Shown: in pieces, positions 46,691 to 60,415 of the stretch
Layout: every line of letters starts with the position of its first letter
Numbering within the stretch: the stretch's first letter is position 1
From: Viscum album
Lineage: Eukaryota; Streptophyta; Magnoliopsida; Santalales; Viscaceae
Length of the DNA: 64,000 nt
Assembly: GCA_963277665.1 (NCBI GenBank)
Contig: OY728133.1
Span: forward strand, 385,157,962-385,221,961
Reading direction: 5' to 3'
Made by a program: the position numbers and the translations under genes
The notes under the pieces: generated by a model
What the model saw: only the letters and a program-made list of their open reading frames with translations
What the model was told of the DNA's origin: nothing
The model's database searches: none

Positions 46691-48030
46691 TTAATTTTAT
46701 GAAAGTATCAAGTTGTTAATTTCCTCAATTATAACATGTAAGATAATCCTTTTTCCCTTATTCCATTTATATTTATTTTTTCTTACTGAACTCGTCTTTT
46801 TCATACTTCCCTTCAAATCAAAAATAGTTAGATAATTAATTATCTATCTTTCTTGTACATGGTAAAATTTCATCAAATGATTAGAATGTTTGGTAGACTA
46901 TTTCCTTATAGAATACCACATTAATCGAATGAAATAAATAACCATTCTTACTCTTTGTGTTATGTAGGTAGATACAGTTACCATTACTCTTTCTAGGAAC
47001 TATTTTTAAATTATGAAATACAAAATATTAGATCATATAATTATGATGCATAATGGATAATACAAAAACTACTGAAAAGCTTAACATAAGCTGAAAAAAT
47101 TGTATATAACCAATCTCATAATAGTAACTTTGGAAGAAGAGTACGAAAGGGGTATGATCGAGTCTCTAAAAAAATGAGAATGGTTTGGTGGTGGTGGAAA
47201 ACTCTTCAAGTGTGGTCATTAATGATCATAAAGAGATCCAAAAATGGGGAAATATGGGAACTTATAATTAAATCTAAGGAAGAAATGTTGTAAGAGTAAC
47301 TATTGATTAATTAATCACAAGATGTTGCAGATTAGATGTCATAGAATATTATTTATGGAAACTAATAAGGATAATATTTAGTGAATAATAAATTAAGATC
47401 ATATTTTGGTAAGATGATTCAATGCATGAATGAAAAATATGGAGGAGTACACTCAAATGTTGGACAAGATGGCATATTGGTTTGAAGACCTCATCAATGA
47501 TGATCTAGATATATAGGTAAATGGAATTCAATGGGAATTATATATGAAAAACACTTTTAATAGGAATAAATTAGATTATAAAGATTCTATTATATATTAT
47601 GGTATTTGATTCATTTTATTTTGTACTTTTATAGTTTCTCACTTTTCTTTAAAAATATATATGAGAATAAAAAAGTAAATTTTTCTTCCAGTCAATCATA
47701 ATGGATTTTAAAGAAAATATGAATTATCCTCTGTTTATACCTAGGGAGTTTAAAAAATGATATAATGTGAGGACCATTTTTTACCCTAGGTGATGATTGA
47801 ATCTATCTTAATTCACCCTTTTTAGAGATATTACCAATATATACCTCTGTATTGAAACAAAATTTACTTGTAGTATCCAGACAAGGATGTATTTCTTGGA
47901 AAACTGACATTATATAATCCGTAACAAGACATTATGATGGTATTATATATATATTCCCAAAGGTTATTATAGGGATATCTTTCCTAATATATATTTTCCT
48001 TAATCTAGTTATAAGGGTTTCTACTATACT

Positions 48031-48043
48031 TGCTCTGATACAA
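48031..48043 (-). other. Primer-binding site of the older Tekay-like element
   Basis: The minus strand reads TTGTATCAGAGCA, close to the Met-tRNA site TGGTATCAGAGC. It is separated by GT from an LTR ending in TA, exactly as in the intact chromovirus. Confidence 0.75.
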
Positions 48044-48045
48044 AC

Positions 48046-50960
48046 TACGATGAACTCATCCAAAGAAGCTCAAATTTGATGTCTTCTTTATTAATTTTGT
48101 GTATTATACAATTAATTAGATAATAAAGGATTGAAATTTTTTTAGTCTTTGTTATTTAGATATATAGATTAGTCTTTCATTACATTTTAATATTAAAATT
48201 ATAAAAATTGTTTTTTGAGAACCACATTATTCCCTCTAGAATAACATTTCTTATGAATCAAAATACACTTCATCAAATCCCAGGGAAAGGACAAAAAATA
48301 ATAGTGAGATAAAAATCTTATTAGGGGTTATGTACAATAGAAGAACTCATGAATCAATAAGTTTAAATAATATGAAAAGGTAAATAACACAACACACATG
48401 ACTTTTAAATAACATGAATATCATGAAAATATAATGAATAATAAATATTGAAGGGTAGATGACTGAATTATATGAAATTTAATTGATAAACTAATAATAA
48501 TAATATAAAAACATATGATGATAAAATTAAACCATATAAATAATCACATAGGCTTGAAACGTATCTATGGATATTCTAGGAGATCTAATAATCACTAAGA
48601 GATCCATATATTATCTCTTAATGAGGGAATATTTAATACCAGACATATGAAATATCCTTAATACAATTATTGTCTATATCTTTCCTCAAGAATGTTTAAA
48701 TTAATGGGTATAAAGTCCTCTGATTTTGTCAACCGATTTGTATTAGGAAAAAATTTGATTCATCGAGGGGATATATAAAGTTGAGCTCCACCTGTCACAT
48801 ACCACGTACATGTCATTAATAATATTAATGGGTTGTACCCAAATAACATAAACATTCATATTAATAACTAAAAAATTAAATGTGATTGCTTTCACAAATC
48901 AATGAACATAACCGTAAACAATCTAGAGTGACATGATGAATGTCATCAAAATAGCACATCCAACAGTCAAACTATTTGTAAACCATCCAAATAATAAACA
49001 ATGATGATATTAATACTACCTTTATCCTGTGTATCATAAGTACATTAAATGGTTTCTTTTCCTTAATGAATATAAATACCATCAATATTTCAATAAGAAC
49101 ATTATAGAGGAAAATATACTTTTCATTTTGGTAAAACCTCTTTCTTAATAAAATATTTTAGAAATTAATTCCTTTGAAAATAAATTTATAAAAACATTTT
49201 CCAAAATATTTGGGAAATTATATTATTTAAAAATATTTTTATAAACATCCAACGACAACTTAAAAAAAGATGGTGTGTAATTTCATGAATGTCGTGAAAG
49301 ATAAAAGTACACTCCTTTTGCATTGTAAAATGGCTAGAAAAGAGACATATTCAGAAAAATACATGAATCTTCATTTCAAAAAATTTTATAAAAAGAAAAT
49401 CATGGTTAAAAATTTATTTAATAAATCTTTTTTATAAGGATAAAATTTTTTACAAAGATTTTTAGAAAAACATGGGTTTTGTTGAAAATAGATTTCGGAT
49501 TGCAGGGAGAGATAAAGTAAAAATTTCTTAAAAACATTTTCTCAACTATCGTTAGTACAAAGGAGTATAAAAATGGATTTAGTATTTGAAAATATCTTTA
49601 ATAACTAGAGGATAAGAAAATTAAATGATTTAATTAGATAATGATCAAATAATTTCCTTGATATATTGAATAAAAAATCTTGATCTGAATGAGATTATGA
49701 AATAATCCCTTACAAGGACCATAGAGTTGAAGTGAGAATTAATCAAAGAATAAATTATGAGTATAAACCAAAATTACATATAAAAAAGTGTTAATTAAAA
49801 CTAATAAAAACAAAATTCCCGAAAATAATAATCTTAATACATCAAAGATAATAAATAAGGAATATGACCCAATGAAAATAAATTCAATCATGGAATTATT
49901 TACCCCTTAGAGAAAATTTATGTTAAACCGCTTAGATTAAATTATGAAAACTAAAACATAAAATATCATTAGTATAGAATAATTCATGATATTACATGTC
50001 AATGGGGCGTTATATACAACAGAAAATATAAATTTTGTGTATAACATTATAGTATGCCTCAATGAAGTGAATTTGAAACAAATTATCTTAGCTCATGCTT
50101 CTTTTTTTTAATTTTCTTTAACCTCATTTATAGTTGTTTTAAACATTTCATTAACTTATAAAAGAAAAATATTAATTTTTATAGTATCATATATTATCAT
50201 TTTATAACATATTATCACCCATTTGTTAAAAATTATTCATTATTTTCATTGTTTCATGTGCTAATTTACCTCTTTTATCATAAAAATGGACTTTGTTAAA
50301 TTCATTGAGATGGTAGACCGTACGTACACATGACTAATGTTTCTATTTTTTAATGATTATCATAGAAGGAATTTATTTAGTATTTAATATTTCCATAATG
50401 TTAATAATATTATATACCATATCATATTAATAAATATACTTTTATAAATATGTCATTTGTGTGGTGTGGTGATGAAAAGAGATTCTAATCGTATCATGAA
50501 GGCGGTAGTCCACATATACACAAACAACATTATCATCATTCATTGAGTTAAAAGGTAATAAAGAAAATGATATATATTATCTATTTTAAAATGATAAATG
50601 TGTCATTAATATCATTATTATTTCATTTATATCACATATAATCATCCGATTTTCCTTATCACCTTCCATGTAAAGTGTTAGTGGAAAACAAATCACACTA
50701 CTCCACGAGGCGGATGTCTAGCATACACACGATAGAAATTTTATTTTCTCTTAAGGAGTGAAATTTAAAATGGTATTTATGAAATGATGACTCTAGATGT
50801 ATAATTATTTTACAATATCATATGTATTCTTTATATCTCTCATTAGACCAAACCATGAGAGGTGGTAATGGAAAAAGGGATGATTTTTTTCAGAAAGGGG
50901 TAGTCCATTGTAAAAGCAAACAATGATTTCATAACCCATTTTATAGAGAACACCTATTTT
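48046..50960 (-). repeat. 5' LTR of the older Tekay-like element
   Basis: It starts beside the primer site and is co-linear with 30420-31981 plus 43250-44460. It contains the unbroken counterpart of the CACTA insertion site at 49829-49850 (AATCTTAATACATCAAAGA). Four GC-rich boxes lie at 50303, 50495, 50704 and 50891. The similarity to the other LTR stops at about 50950, so its U3 part may have been replaced by the next element. Confidence 0.7.
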
Positions 50961-52824
50961 CATACATGGAAATTACATCATTTCTGCAGAATACTTAATA
51001 CGTTACACAAACATGGACCCAAAGACTTTCTTACTTTAGTTCATTTGGAAATAAAAACAACTGGTTCATATCACATCTACGTCTTCTCCTGCCCATTTCT
51101 TCATAACTGGACCCCCTTTTACGTATTATACTTAATACCTTTCTTCGTATCTTGGGGAAAATAAACCTAAGAAGGGGTGAACATAGATTCCCAGTAAGGG
51201 TAAACGTGGATGATATTTAATCATAGTAATTACATAAGGGTATGAAAACATGAGAATATCATTTGAAGATAAAACCATGTATATCATAAGATCATATGTA
51301 TGAGTCATAGATTAATGATTATCATTTAATAAGACATGAATCATAATGAAACCAAGAACATGATCCCTAAAAGAATAAAATAGGAATAAAACTTGTAATC
51401 TTGGCATACACATAAGCATGTAATATTGATTTTCATGGTATTCAAGGCATAAATCTCAAGGATATTTTGGTAGTATGGCTTCACATTCAAACCATATTGG
51501 TATTCATAGTTTACTCTCATGGACGACATAGTGTAAAAAAATCCCTTATTTATACCTCATGTGATATAAATCATTACCCAAATAATTGGAGGGAGATATT
51601 GGTCCCAGCCATATAATTATGAAATCATACATACATGTGACACAAGATCATAAAAAAATATATCATAACCCATGAAATGAAATGTGAATCATAAACATGT
51701 AATCGTATCAAAAAATGTAAAAAATAGACAGGTTTCATAATCATTTCTTCAAAACATTACCCTTGTAAAGAAATGGGTTTCATAAACATATAATCCATAT
51801 AATAAAAATTTATATTTTTTAAATATCATGCCAATAAACTTATGCAATTTATAGAAAAATATGAATGGATTATTTGGATTATTTCCTAGAAATTCTGGAG
51901 TTACACAAATGGATATCTTCTAATATTGTAAATAATTTGATCAGATCTTTTAAAAATATATCTTGAAGAAAAAATGATTACTTCTTTGAAAATATTTTCT
52001 TTTATGAAAACGATGCGAAATTTTAAATGAAAACATTTTTAAAAAAAATTAGACATGTATGAGTGTAATGTATTCTTCAAGGTATTATGAATAATGATAT
52101 ATGAGAAATCCATTCATTCCGTATAAGTTAAAACAACATTTTTCTAGTACTTTTTCTGGAAAATATTAAAAGTACCTCATTAGGAAATTGAAAAAATATT
52201 TTCGTAAAACCATTAAAAACAGTCATACATGTGTAAAAATAAATTTAAAAATTTGTATAATAATAGTAAATATATTTAGAAATACATATTTAAGAAACAT
52301 GAACATGGATGATAAATATTTCTGAGTGAATACTTACGTATAAACATTCTCGAATAATAATGAGACTGTGAAGTTAACCCTTACAACATTATTATCAGTT
52401 GAATCATATTCCACGTGAAAGAAAATAAATTATATAGATATGAAAATACCATAATTTTATGGTTAATATTCATAAAATAAATTGATGATCATTATATACA
52501 TCACAAAGAAGAAACAAGTAGTGTGTGATGCATGTTCCTCGTATAAGTAAAGCTAAAACAAAAAACCATTAAATTAGGTTCAATTCCCTCCTTAAGTGTC
52601 AAAAATTCATGTATAGTAGTTTTATACATATTAATAACATATAAAAGAATCATAAAAATATTTATGATATCATATATGAGTCTTTTGTGACTTTATATTA
52701 CCCATTTAACAACACATTCGGGTCGAATAAGAAACCATTTGTTATCACATGTGTTTTGACTTGTAATTCTTGATACTATTACATAAATCATTATTTAATC
52801 ACTTAAAAATAGTGAAAAAATATT

Positions 52825-52875
52825 TATATATATATATATTATATAGTATATAAATATATATATATATATATATAT
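52825..52875. repeat. (TA)n microsatellite
   Basis: Near-continuous TA dinucleotides with short interruptions, inside the minus-strand LTR. Confidence 0.9.
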
Positions 52876-53660
52876 GAAATAAATATATTTGAAATGGAAT
52901 ACATCGTTCAATGAGGCGAAAAGTCTTATGTATGCATGAACGTTTTTCTGGATTTCTTATAGTATTAAATGGAAGAAGGTAAATGAAATGTGTATATATA
53001 TATTATTCAATTAATATGTCATATATTTATTATTTATTCATTATATAAATTTTTATTCATCTTTAAATGTTTAATGTGGAAGATTAATCTCATCACATTG
53101 TGGAGACGGTAGGTCGTACATACGTTGAAGAGACGATATCATTTTCTTAAAGATAAAAGGGTGAGTAATTGAGTGGTATATTCCTTATAAAAATAATTAT
53201 CATGTTATAATAATCATATATTGTAATTTTTCCATCAGCATAAAAATTCATGTAATGTGTTGGGGAAAAACATATAACACCATGGTCTGGAGAGGGTAAG
53301 TGTAATGTACAGATGCATGGCAGTTTCATTATTCATATGTTGGATATAAGGTGGAATATGGTTCTTCTATAATAATAATAACATCTTAGAATACAATTGA
53401 TACTATATTTTTTACTTTTTAATAGAATAAAATCATGAAGATTATGTACAAGAATAAATATGTTTGAAATAATTAGAAGAGGGGATTACCTGTTCTTCGA
53501 CGAGCTCCCTCTAGATCTCCTATTAAAGAAACTAGAGTTGGTGTTTTAATAATATGAGAACCTATAAAATGAAAATATAGAATATGATAATGGAAATAGG
53601 AAAATTAATATCTAAGATTTAATTCTCAATGTGAAGTAAATTTGTGAGGGATGAGGTGCC

Positions 53661-53668
53661 CATTTATA
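53661..53668 (-). promoter_or_regulatory. TATA box of the minus-strand LTR
   Basis: The minus strand reads TATAAATG after GTGCCCCTCACCTC and before GGCACCTC. This mirrors the context of the box at 13100-13107. Confidence 0.5.
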
Positions 53669-56076
53669 ATTGAGGTGAGGGGCACTTTTGGAATATAAAA
53701 GAATATTCAATTATAATGAAATAAATTCCCATAAAAAAATGTCATATTTTAAAAGATAATATAACATAGGGTTGTAATATCATCAGAAAGAAAATTTTAG
53801 ACAAGTTTTTATGTCAATTAATACCTTATCATGTTAATTAACCCTTAGTTATTCTATTTTAATTTTAACTATAGTAACATGTGTTTCAATATTAATAGAT
53901 TTTAGTTGTTAATAATTTTATTTCAATAATACCATAAATAAAAAATATAAAATAATTTAGACAATTTAATAATTATTTTATATTATAAAAAATAAAGTAT
54001 GATTTTTGAATAATTTAACAAAACATTACATTGAAAAAATATCAATATTGTCAATTTGGCACTATTCATTTAATGGAGTTTTTAAAATATCAGGATAAGT
54101 TGTAAACTGAGAAAAAAATATTTTCTTATATCCCTAAGGGGTTAATGTCATCTAGAAATTTTTTTGATATATTGTTTATCAAAAATTATATTTATTTTAA
54201 AATTTTTTATAACATTAATTTTATATTTCAGTTAATAAATTAATTACCACATAATTTTATGTAATTATTTAATATACTTATTTTTTGAATAATAATTAAA
54301 AATAAAATACTATGAGGAATATAATACCTATATACATTATAAGCATAATTATAGTTAAATATATCTTATATAAAATTCCACATTAAAAATTTTATATTTA
54401 CAAATACATGAATGCGACAACTTTTAATTACATTACTTAAAATATTTAACTATCATATTCTATTCCATGTGGATCAAAATTGTCAATAAATAGACCCTTG
54501 TATGATCATGTTTGACATATAATCTAACAATATTATTTGTTTAAGTTTTTTTTGTCTTTTAATAGTCATTATCTATTTAATTAAAAAAAATTATATATTT
54601 TTTATCAATTAAATAATTTATGCATCATCATTGTATAATTCATTATAGAAATTATATATTTCAAAAAAATTAAAAATAAATTACTATGATAAAGAAAAAA
54701 AAATATATTTAAAATTAGTATTTATAGTCAAAATTATCTTCATTATAACCTTGTATTAAAATGATATATTTATTAAAATCTGAGTAAGACATATCTAACA
54801 TTTCTTTAAATAAAATATATTAAATGTCATAATCTTAGCCAAATGGATTATAAAGGATATCATACTGACCCAAGGATAATATAGGTTTGAAATTAATAGT
54901 TCAATTATATTATAAAATGTTTTAGTGTTAATTTATAATATTATTTCTACCCTTAATCACTCAATTTACCATGTTAACCTATTAACTACAAATTGTTGAA
55001 GTTACTATTCATAGTGACAAAAAATAATGGAAAGCTTTTTATATAATTTTGTCCCACGAATTCTGATGAGGGTATATAATTTTCAAAATTCAAAACACAT
55101 AAGTTTATGTAATTAATTTAAAAATTAATCACATTATCGGAATGAAAATGGGTTTTAAATGTTAAAACATGCAAATAATTGAATTGTTTTTTCTTCTAAA
55201 TTAGGTGTAAAGTCAATACCAATGACCAACATTATATTAACTGATAAAAATATATACTATTTATAAAACAAATCCATTAAATAATATAATTCAACTATAT
55301 AAATTATTTTGATGAAAAAAATTGTTTTCATTTAGAATTTAGTATATTTTTTCTATTCATAAAAACATAAATGTTATCATAAAAATATCAAAAATTCATC
55401 CAATGTAAATTATTATATCCTTATTCCAAAGAATAAGTTGATTTTTTCATATAAAATATAAATATTATAAAAAACTAGATTTTAAATGGGTGCGCCATCA
55501 AAAGTTATAAAAAGTACATTTTAAAAAATACATCTTTTATCATGAAAATTGAACTTATTCTTTTATCATGTACATAAAACATATAAGATTAATTTTAAAC
55601 ATTATATTGATTATATGAAATCTATATTTAATTATTAAAATTCATCATGATAGATTTTGTTATTTTAATAACTCAATTATTTTCATTCAAATAGTGTTTC
55701 AAAAAAACATTTTCTTTTATTTATAAAGGGTTTTATTGTCATATATAATTAATTTATAACCAAATAATTTATTATATATACATGTGAAAACCATATTTTC
55801 AAAGTAAAACTAATATTTTTCATACTAACCATTATAATGTCTATAATATAAGATAACATAATAATATTTTTTGTACACTGAAATTCAGTCTTGCCTGAAA
55901 TGAAATCTGTCAAAAGAACGCAAAATTGTGCGTAACAGAAGCCAAGCATTATGTTTCATATACTAAAATATAAACTGGTGTTTCATGTAGTGAAATCATA
56001 TATTGGATTAGTGTACAACCCAATACATTTATGAATTTAGAAAATAATTATCTTATTAAAATATGAGTGTGTTACA

Positions 56077-56089
56077 TTCTTCCCCCCTT
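56077..56089 (-). other. Polypurine tract of the minus-strand element
   Basis: The minus strand reads AAGGGGGGAAGAA directly before TGTAACA. Just upstream (about 56092-56120) the minus strand encodes NFEVEIHF, resembling the NFEDEI tail seen before the polypurine tract in many Ty3/gypsy elements. Confidence 0.75.
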
Positions 56090-56690
56090 AAAATGAATTT
56101 CAACCTCAAAATTTGTTTTGGTTATAAAAGGATTAACACCTCAAAGTTTATTTCATATAAGCCGACATCGTAAAAATGAATTCCCACACATCGTTTTTAA
56201 AATGAATTTTAGAAAAATAACAGTTACCCATATTAAAACATAACTATATTCCCACATAGGACAATATAGGTGGGATGTGAATAAATAAACATGGAAGATA
56301 AATCTAACGATCATGTTCTGATGGAGAGTGGGAGATAACATTTTTAGGAGAATGTTAAAAATCACAAAGACATAAAATATTGATTATCTATGAGACCATA
56401 TAATTTTTTGGAAATTAAGGTACTAGGATACCATGTTTTGTTTCAATATTATTTCCCCAGATTGGAATAATTTTCATGAGAACAAATACCTAATTAATTT
56501 TAGGAAAACTCACCCATTTTTGTTCCTTAATCAATTTCCACCTCATATCGTATTCCAAGAAATTAAGTTGACTTTTTCATTTATCAAGGTTTATCATATC
56601 ATCATATCCATAAATATAATGATATGTTTGTCTTTCTATCTTTATCAGAAAAAACTTTTTTCACAGGTTATCAAATATGCAGAAATCCAC
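56090..56690. other. Short remnant right of the polypurine tract
   Basis: If the minus-strand element were whole, its pol gene would start here. Apart from the few codons beside the polypurine tract, no pol motif is visible. The plus-strand frame 56433-56699 (88 residues, Phe/Ile-rich) and the minus-strand frame 56153-56365 have no recognisable content. The sequence is probably truncated by the plus-strand LTR pieces that follow. Confidence 0.4.
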
Positions 56691-57400
56691 CTATGGTGAG
56701 ATTATAATTTAAAATAAAGAAAGGGAATCTCTCTTAGCCTCCACTTTTATTTATATTTACACATTCTATCTCTTTTCACTAATTTAACTATTAATTATTC
56801 TCATTTAAAATGCTTCTTAAACTCTATTTTTATATGTTTTCACGCCATTTTAATATCACTTATCATGATATTTTTCTATTTTTCCTTATGAATGTCCAAG
56901 TATAATTTAAATCCATTCTTTTAATGACACGATTATGATAATCCTTTTTATTATACCTTATTACATGATTATGATACCCAAATTCATCCCATGGGTAACC
57001 CTAATTCTTCATTCCCCACCTGGAACACATATGCATGAACATGTTAGGATGTGTGTGCCTAGATAGCACTCCAATTCATTGGGTAATGTTTAGTATCACG
57101 AGACATCATATTGGGATAGGGTGTAAACCCAATTCCTTGAAGGGATGTTTTCCACCATGTCCAATGGACATAGAGGTTAGCCTTGACTCATGTTTATGTC
57201 ATGTTATATGTTTTTTCCACATTCATATGTTTCCATGGTTATATGATCCCATGTTCTCCATGTTATTCTTCCATATGATTTCTCATGTTCCATTAATTTT
57301 TTATGTCATCATGTTATGCCTTATGACCAATAATGACCCAAACTTTTATCAATTGAATTTATCCCTTTTTATTGTAATTTAATAAAATATAAATCACTTA
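56690..57400 (+). repeat. Plus-strand Tekay-like LTR fragment
   Basis: This is co-linear with 62530-63450. Shared words include ATGGGTAACCCT, CACATATGC.TGAACATGTTA, ATCACTCCAATT.ATTGG and TTGACTCAT. The intact chromovirus LTR has a diverged version at 14630-14700. The frame 57035-57382 (115 residues) lies in this repeat and is broken in the sister copy, so it is probably not a gene. Confidence 0.6.
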
Positions 57401-57479
57401 TAGTCACTTATGAACCATAATAAAATCTTTATAAATGAAGAATTAATGAATCAATAATTATTTCTTGAATTTAAGGAAC

Positions 57480-60413
57480 CAATATAGATGAAATAATAAC
57501 ATGAACTTAAGGATAGTAATATGACCATTATGAATAGAAAATCAGGAAAATGAATAGTAGCCTCACCATTGAAATTATTAACAATTTTTTTGCATCTTAT
57601 AAGAGAAAATATGATATAATTATATATAGTAAAAGTAAGTAAATGTTATAAAAATTATTAATTTAGTAAGGGAATTTTTATCAATCATAAATATTTAACT
57701 AAAATTTTATAAATAATTTAATAATTTAAAAGAAAATTTAATTTCATAAAATTTATTTATAAATTAATATTTTGATGTCTTAGGATTTTGATATTACTTT
57801 TTGAGACCTTAAGTAATTTTTTATCTTGTTAGAAATTCAGTTATAAATTTGAAATATTCATTTCCCAATTAAATGATGATTTTAATTAAAAATTCAATTA
57901 GTTATAATTAGAAAATTATTTTCATAAAACGGAGTTCAGTTTTTAATTCTACACTTCGAAAAAAAATTCGCGAGAATTTTTTTGCATTGTTCTGAAATAC
58001 TCAAATTTTGGATAAATAATAAAAGACGACAATTTTTTATAAATGCTAAATACATGAATTTTTTGAGTCATTATTGATGTAAGGATGATGTAAGCTCCAT
58101 AATATCAACCCATATTTCATTATTTTAATATATTTAGATATAATTCTCAAATGTTTCATAGTCTTGTTCCAAAATAATAAACTAATGAAAACAATATTGA
58201 GAAAACTCCCCTCCTATCCACTATAAATACCACCCCTCACACCCTCTTCTCATCAAACTTCTTAAGAATTGTTACTTTCCTAAATTATACCGAATAATCA
58301 TATCTAGTCCCTACTAAAATTTCATGATCTCATGCCCTCATCAAAATTCCAAAACCATTCCATCAAGAGTTTCTCAAGGAGGATAAATCCAAGAGGTGAA
58401 TCATTTCTCTCTCTTTCTTTTAATTTCCTTTCAATTTCATTTATTTCCTTATTAATTCTTCACCCACCTTAATAAAAATGGTAGGATAACTCCTTTGTTT
58501 TTAATATACCATCGTTATATCATTTTATTATATGATTCATCATTAAACTCCCCCTCTATCTCTTTTATTTAAAAATAAAATCGTCACCCGTGATGTGTCA
58601 ATTTACCGACATCATGGGCGATGCACATTTTTTAATTTAACACCTTAAAAGATCTTAAGGAAACCATTAAATGGTTGAAAATAGATTTTAAATCATATCT
58701 TATAACCATTTTTATGTTTTAGAACTAACTTATACACATAATACTTAATGATAAAAACAAAACAAATTCATTGGAATTGAAAACCCGCCAATATTAACAT
58801 ACAATGATCATCATTAACTTGTATCAAATGATTCATCCTCATTACATATAAATAAATTCATTATAAGATCATTCAAACTTATAGGATATAATTAATAATA
58901 TATAACAAAAATTATTCATTTTTATCATCATTTTAGACAAACTTCCAATTCATGAATACAAGTGAACTGATTGTGAAAACCATGAAAATGAATGCTCCCG
59001 AATGATGAAATTAAAATCTATAACTCATAAAAAAATCCCTAAATGAATGCAATAAAGAAATAATATATAAAATTCCTATACAAAATGTTATTCATTTTTT
59101 ATTTAATGAATAGAATCTAATTATACATGATATTAAATTGAATAAATAATTTGGACTCAATATTAGGGGAATTGTTGAACCCAACTCTCTTTCTATGGTA
59201 TTTCCTTCTATCACTGCATTTTTAGTAAGGATAATTCCTTAAATATAATTTATTAATAATTATATCTATTTTATGGGAAATATAATTTTTCTACATGAGT
59301 TTATGAAAAACATAATGTTTTCCAAAATAACCTTTCTTTAAAAAACACATTTTACATCATGAGATTGTTTCTTTGTCACTCAATGTTAATTATTCTAAAA
59401 TCAAGTTTTTTTTCCTTATATATTTTGGGAAACTAAATTATGAATTTATCATTTATGAAAAGAAGCTAATTTCTTTATGTGTGTTATTTTTTGTCAATGT
59501 TTGTTGTATGTTCTATGTGGAATGTATTATAGTGTAAATGTTATGATGTGATAGGTTCTCCTGGAATTATATAACCTAATATAAATGTTATGATGTGACG
59601 GGTGCACCCAAAATTATATTGTGCTCTAGTGAATTGGATAATGTGATGTATCTCGTGATATAAGTGAAATAGGTGTGAACATGATGCTAGATCTTTCCAC
59701 AACTATGTGTGGTAGTTGTCCACTTAGACATGATGTTTTATTTTTATGCATTACCACATACCATACTTTTTTTAATGTTTCCTCTCATGATTAAGATTTT
59801 ATACCTATGTAATGATGATAATTATTATTATCACCCCATGTTATAATGTGTCAAATTATTATCTATCGACTTATTTGGATTTTACATCACCCTTTTTTGA
59901 TGTATATCCTCATGTGATTACATGTAATAAAGACAATTAAAGGCATTCAGAGGCTAGAGAGGAAAGAATTAAATAAATTTTTATGTTTTACCTTATAAAT
60001 TTTATGTATAGTCCTAATTTTACCAAGAAACCTAACCTTTAGAATCTCATTGTGTAAGGATTTTATTTTCATCATCTTTAAAATTATGTAATATTAAATT
60101 AAAAAAAAGTAAGTTCACAATATAACCAATGCGATATTATTTATTTTTAAGATTATTCCCTCAGTGGGATTTTTAGCTCATTAGTTTGTTCATGCATTTC
60201 CCAGGTTATACTATGACGGTGTAATATCTCAAATTAAGCCAGGATCTCATTATAGATGTTTAATATAATGTTGTTTTATTTTGTTTTCATGTTTTCAGTT
60301 TTATATACATAATCATCCCAAGACACTATACGCCATGATCCTTGGTTTGTATTTGTTGGTTAATTGTGCTTAAAATCATGTAATAATATGCATAAAAGGA
60401 TAGGGTCTATATA
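57480..60413 (+). repeat. Plus-strand Tekay-like LTR A
   Basis: It ends CTATATA, followed by GT and a primer site at 60416-60428, just as in the intact chromovirus. It has a TATA box at 58222-58229 in a CTCCCCTCCTATCC context, and a GC-richer box with ATGTGTCAATTTACCG near 58592. It is co-linear with 60880-63760 at an offset of about 3.35-3.4 kb. The start is not resolved; the left part abuts the fragment 56690-57400. Confidence 0.65.
58222..58229 (+). promoter_or_regulatory. TATA box of LTR A
   Basis: TATAAATA follows CTCCCCTCCTATCCAC and precedes CCACCCCTCAC. The counterpart in LTR B is at 61619-61626. Confidence 0.5.
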
Positions 60414-60415
60414 GT

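Larger units (their letters stand above)
46000..48045 (-). mobile_element. Gutted interior of the older Tekay-like element
   Basis: Only about 2 kb separates the two LTRs. The minus strand has a primer site at 48031-48043. Around 46565-46685 it has remnants of gag zinc knuckles: CNMCGEK, stop, NHACDC and then GHYQNYC. No RT, RNase H or integrase motif was recognised, so most of pol seems deleted. Open frames at 46097-46324 and 46294-46515 on the plus strand are opposite to the element and probably fortuitous. Confidence 0.55.
50970..56076 (-). repeat. Minus-strand Tekay-like LTR with promoter
   Basis: The right edge is clear. The minus strand reads AAGGGGGGAAGAA and then TGTAACACAC, a polypurine tract followed by an LTR start. 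The TATA context at 53661-53668 is followed by features matching the intact chromovirus LTR, and AGTGCCCCTC precedes it. GC-rich boxes lie near 52908, 53096 and 53281. At 51190-51215 the minus strand TTTACCCTTACTGGGAATC parallels TATCCCTTACTGAGCC of the chromovirus LTR. The left limit is uncertain, and the span is long for one LTR, so an extra insertion may be hidden in 53700-56000, which is AT-rich and featureless. Frames at 51341-51529, 53147-53329 and 55749-55949 are not supported as genes. Confidence 0.6.

Noticed and set aside
52825..52875. Long TA run as a possible cruciform or origin
   Set aside because: Simple microsatellite; nothing around it suggests a special role.
57035..57382. 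115-residue Cys- and His-rich frame
   Set aside because: It lies in an LTR fragment whose sister copy at 63190-63450 does not keep the frame.
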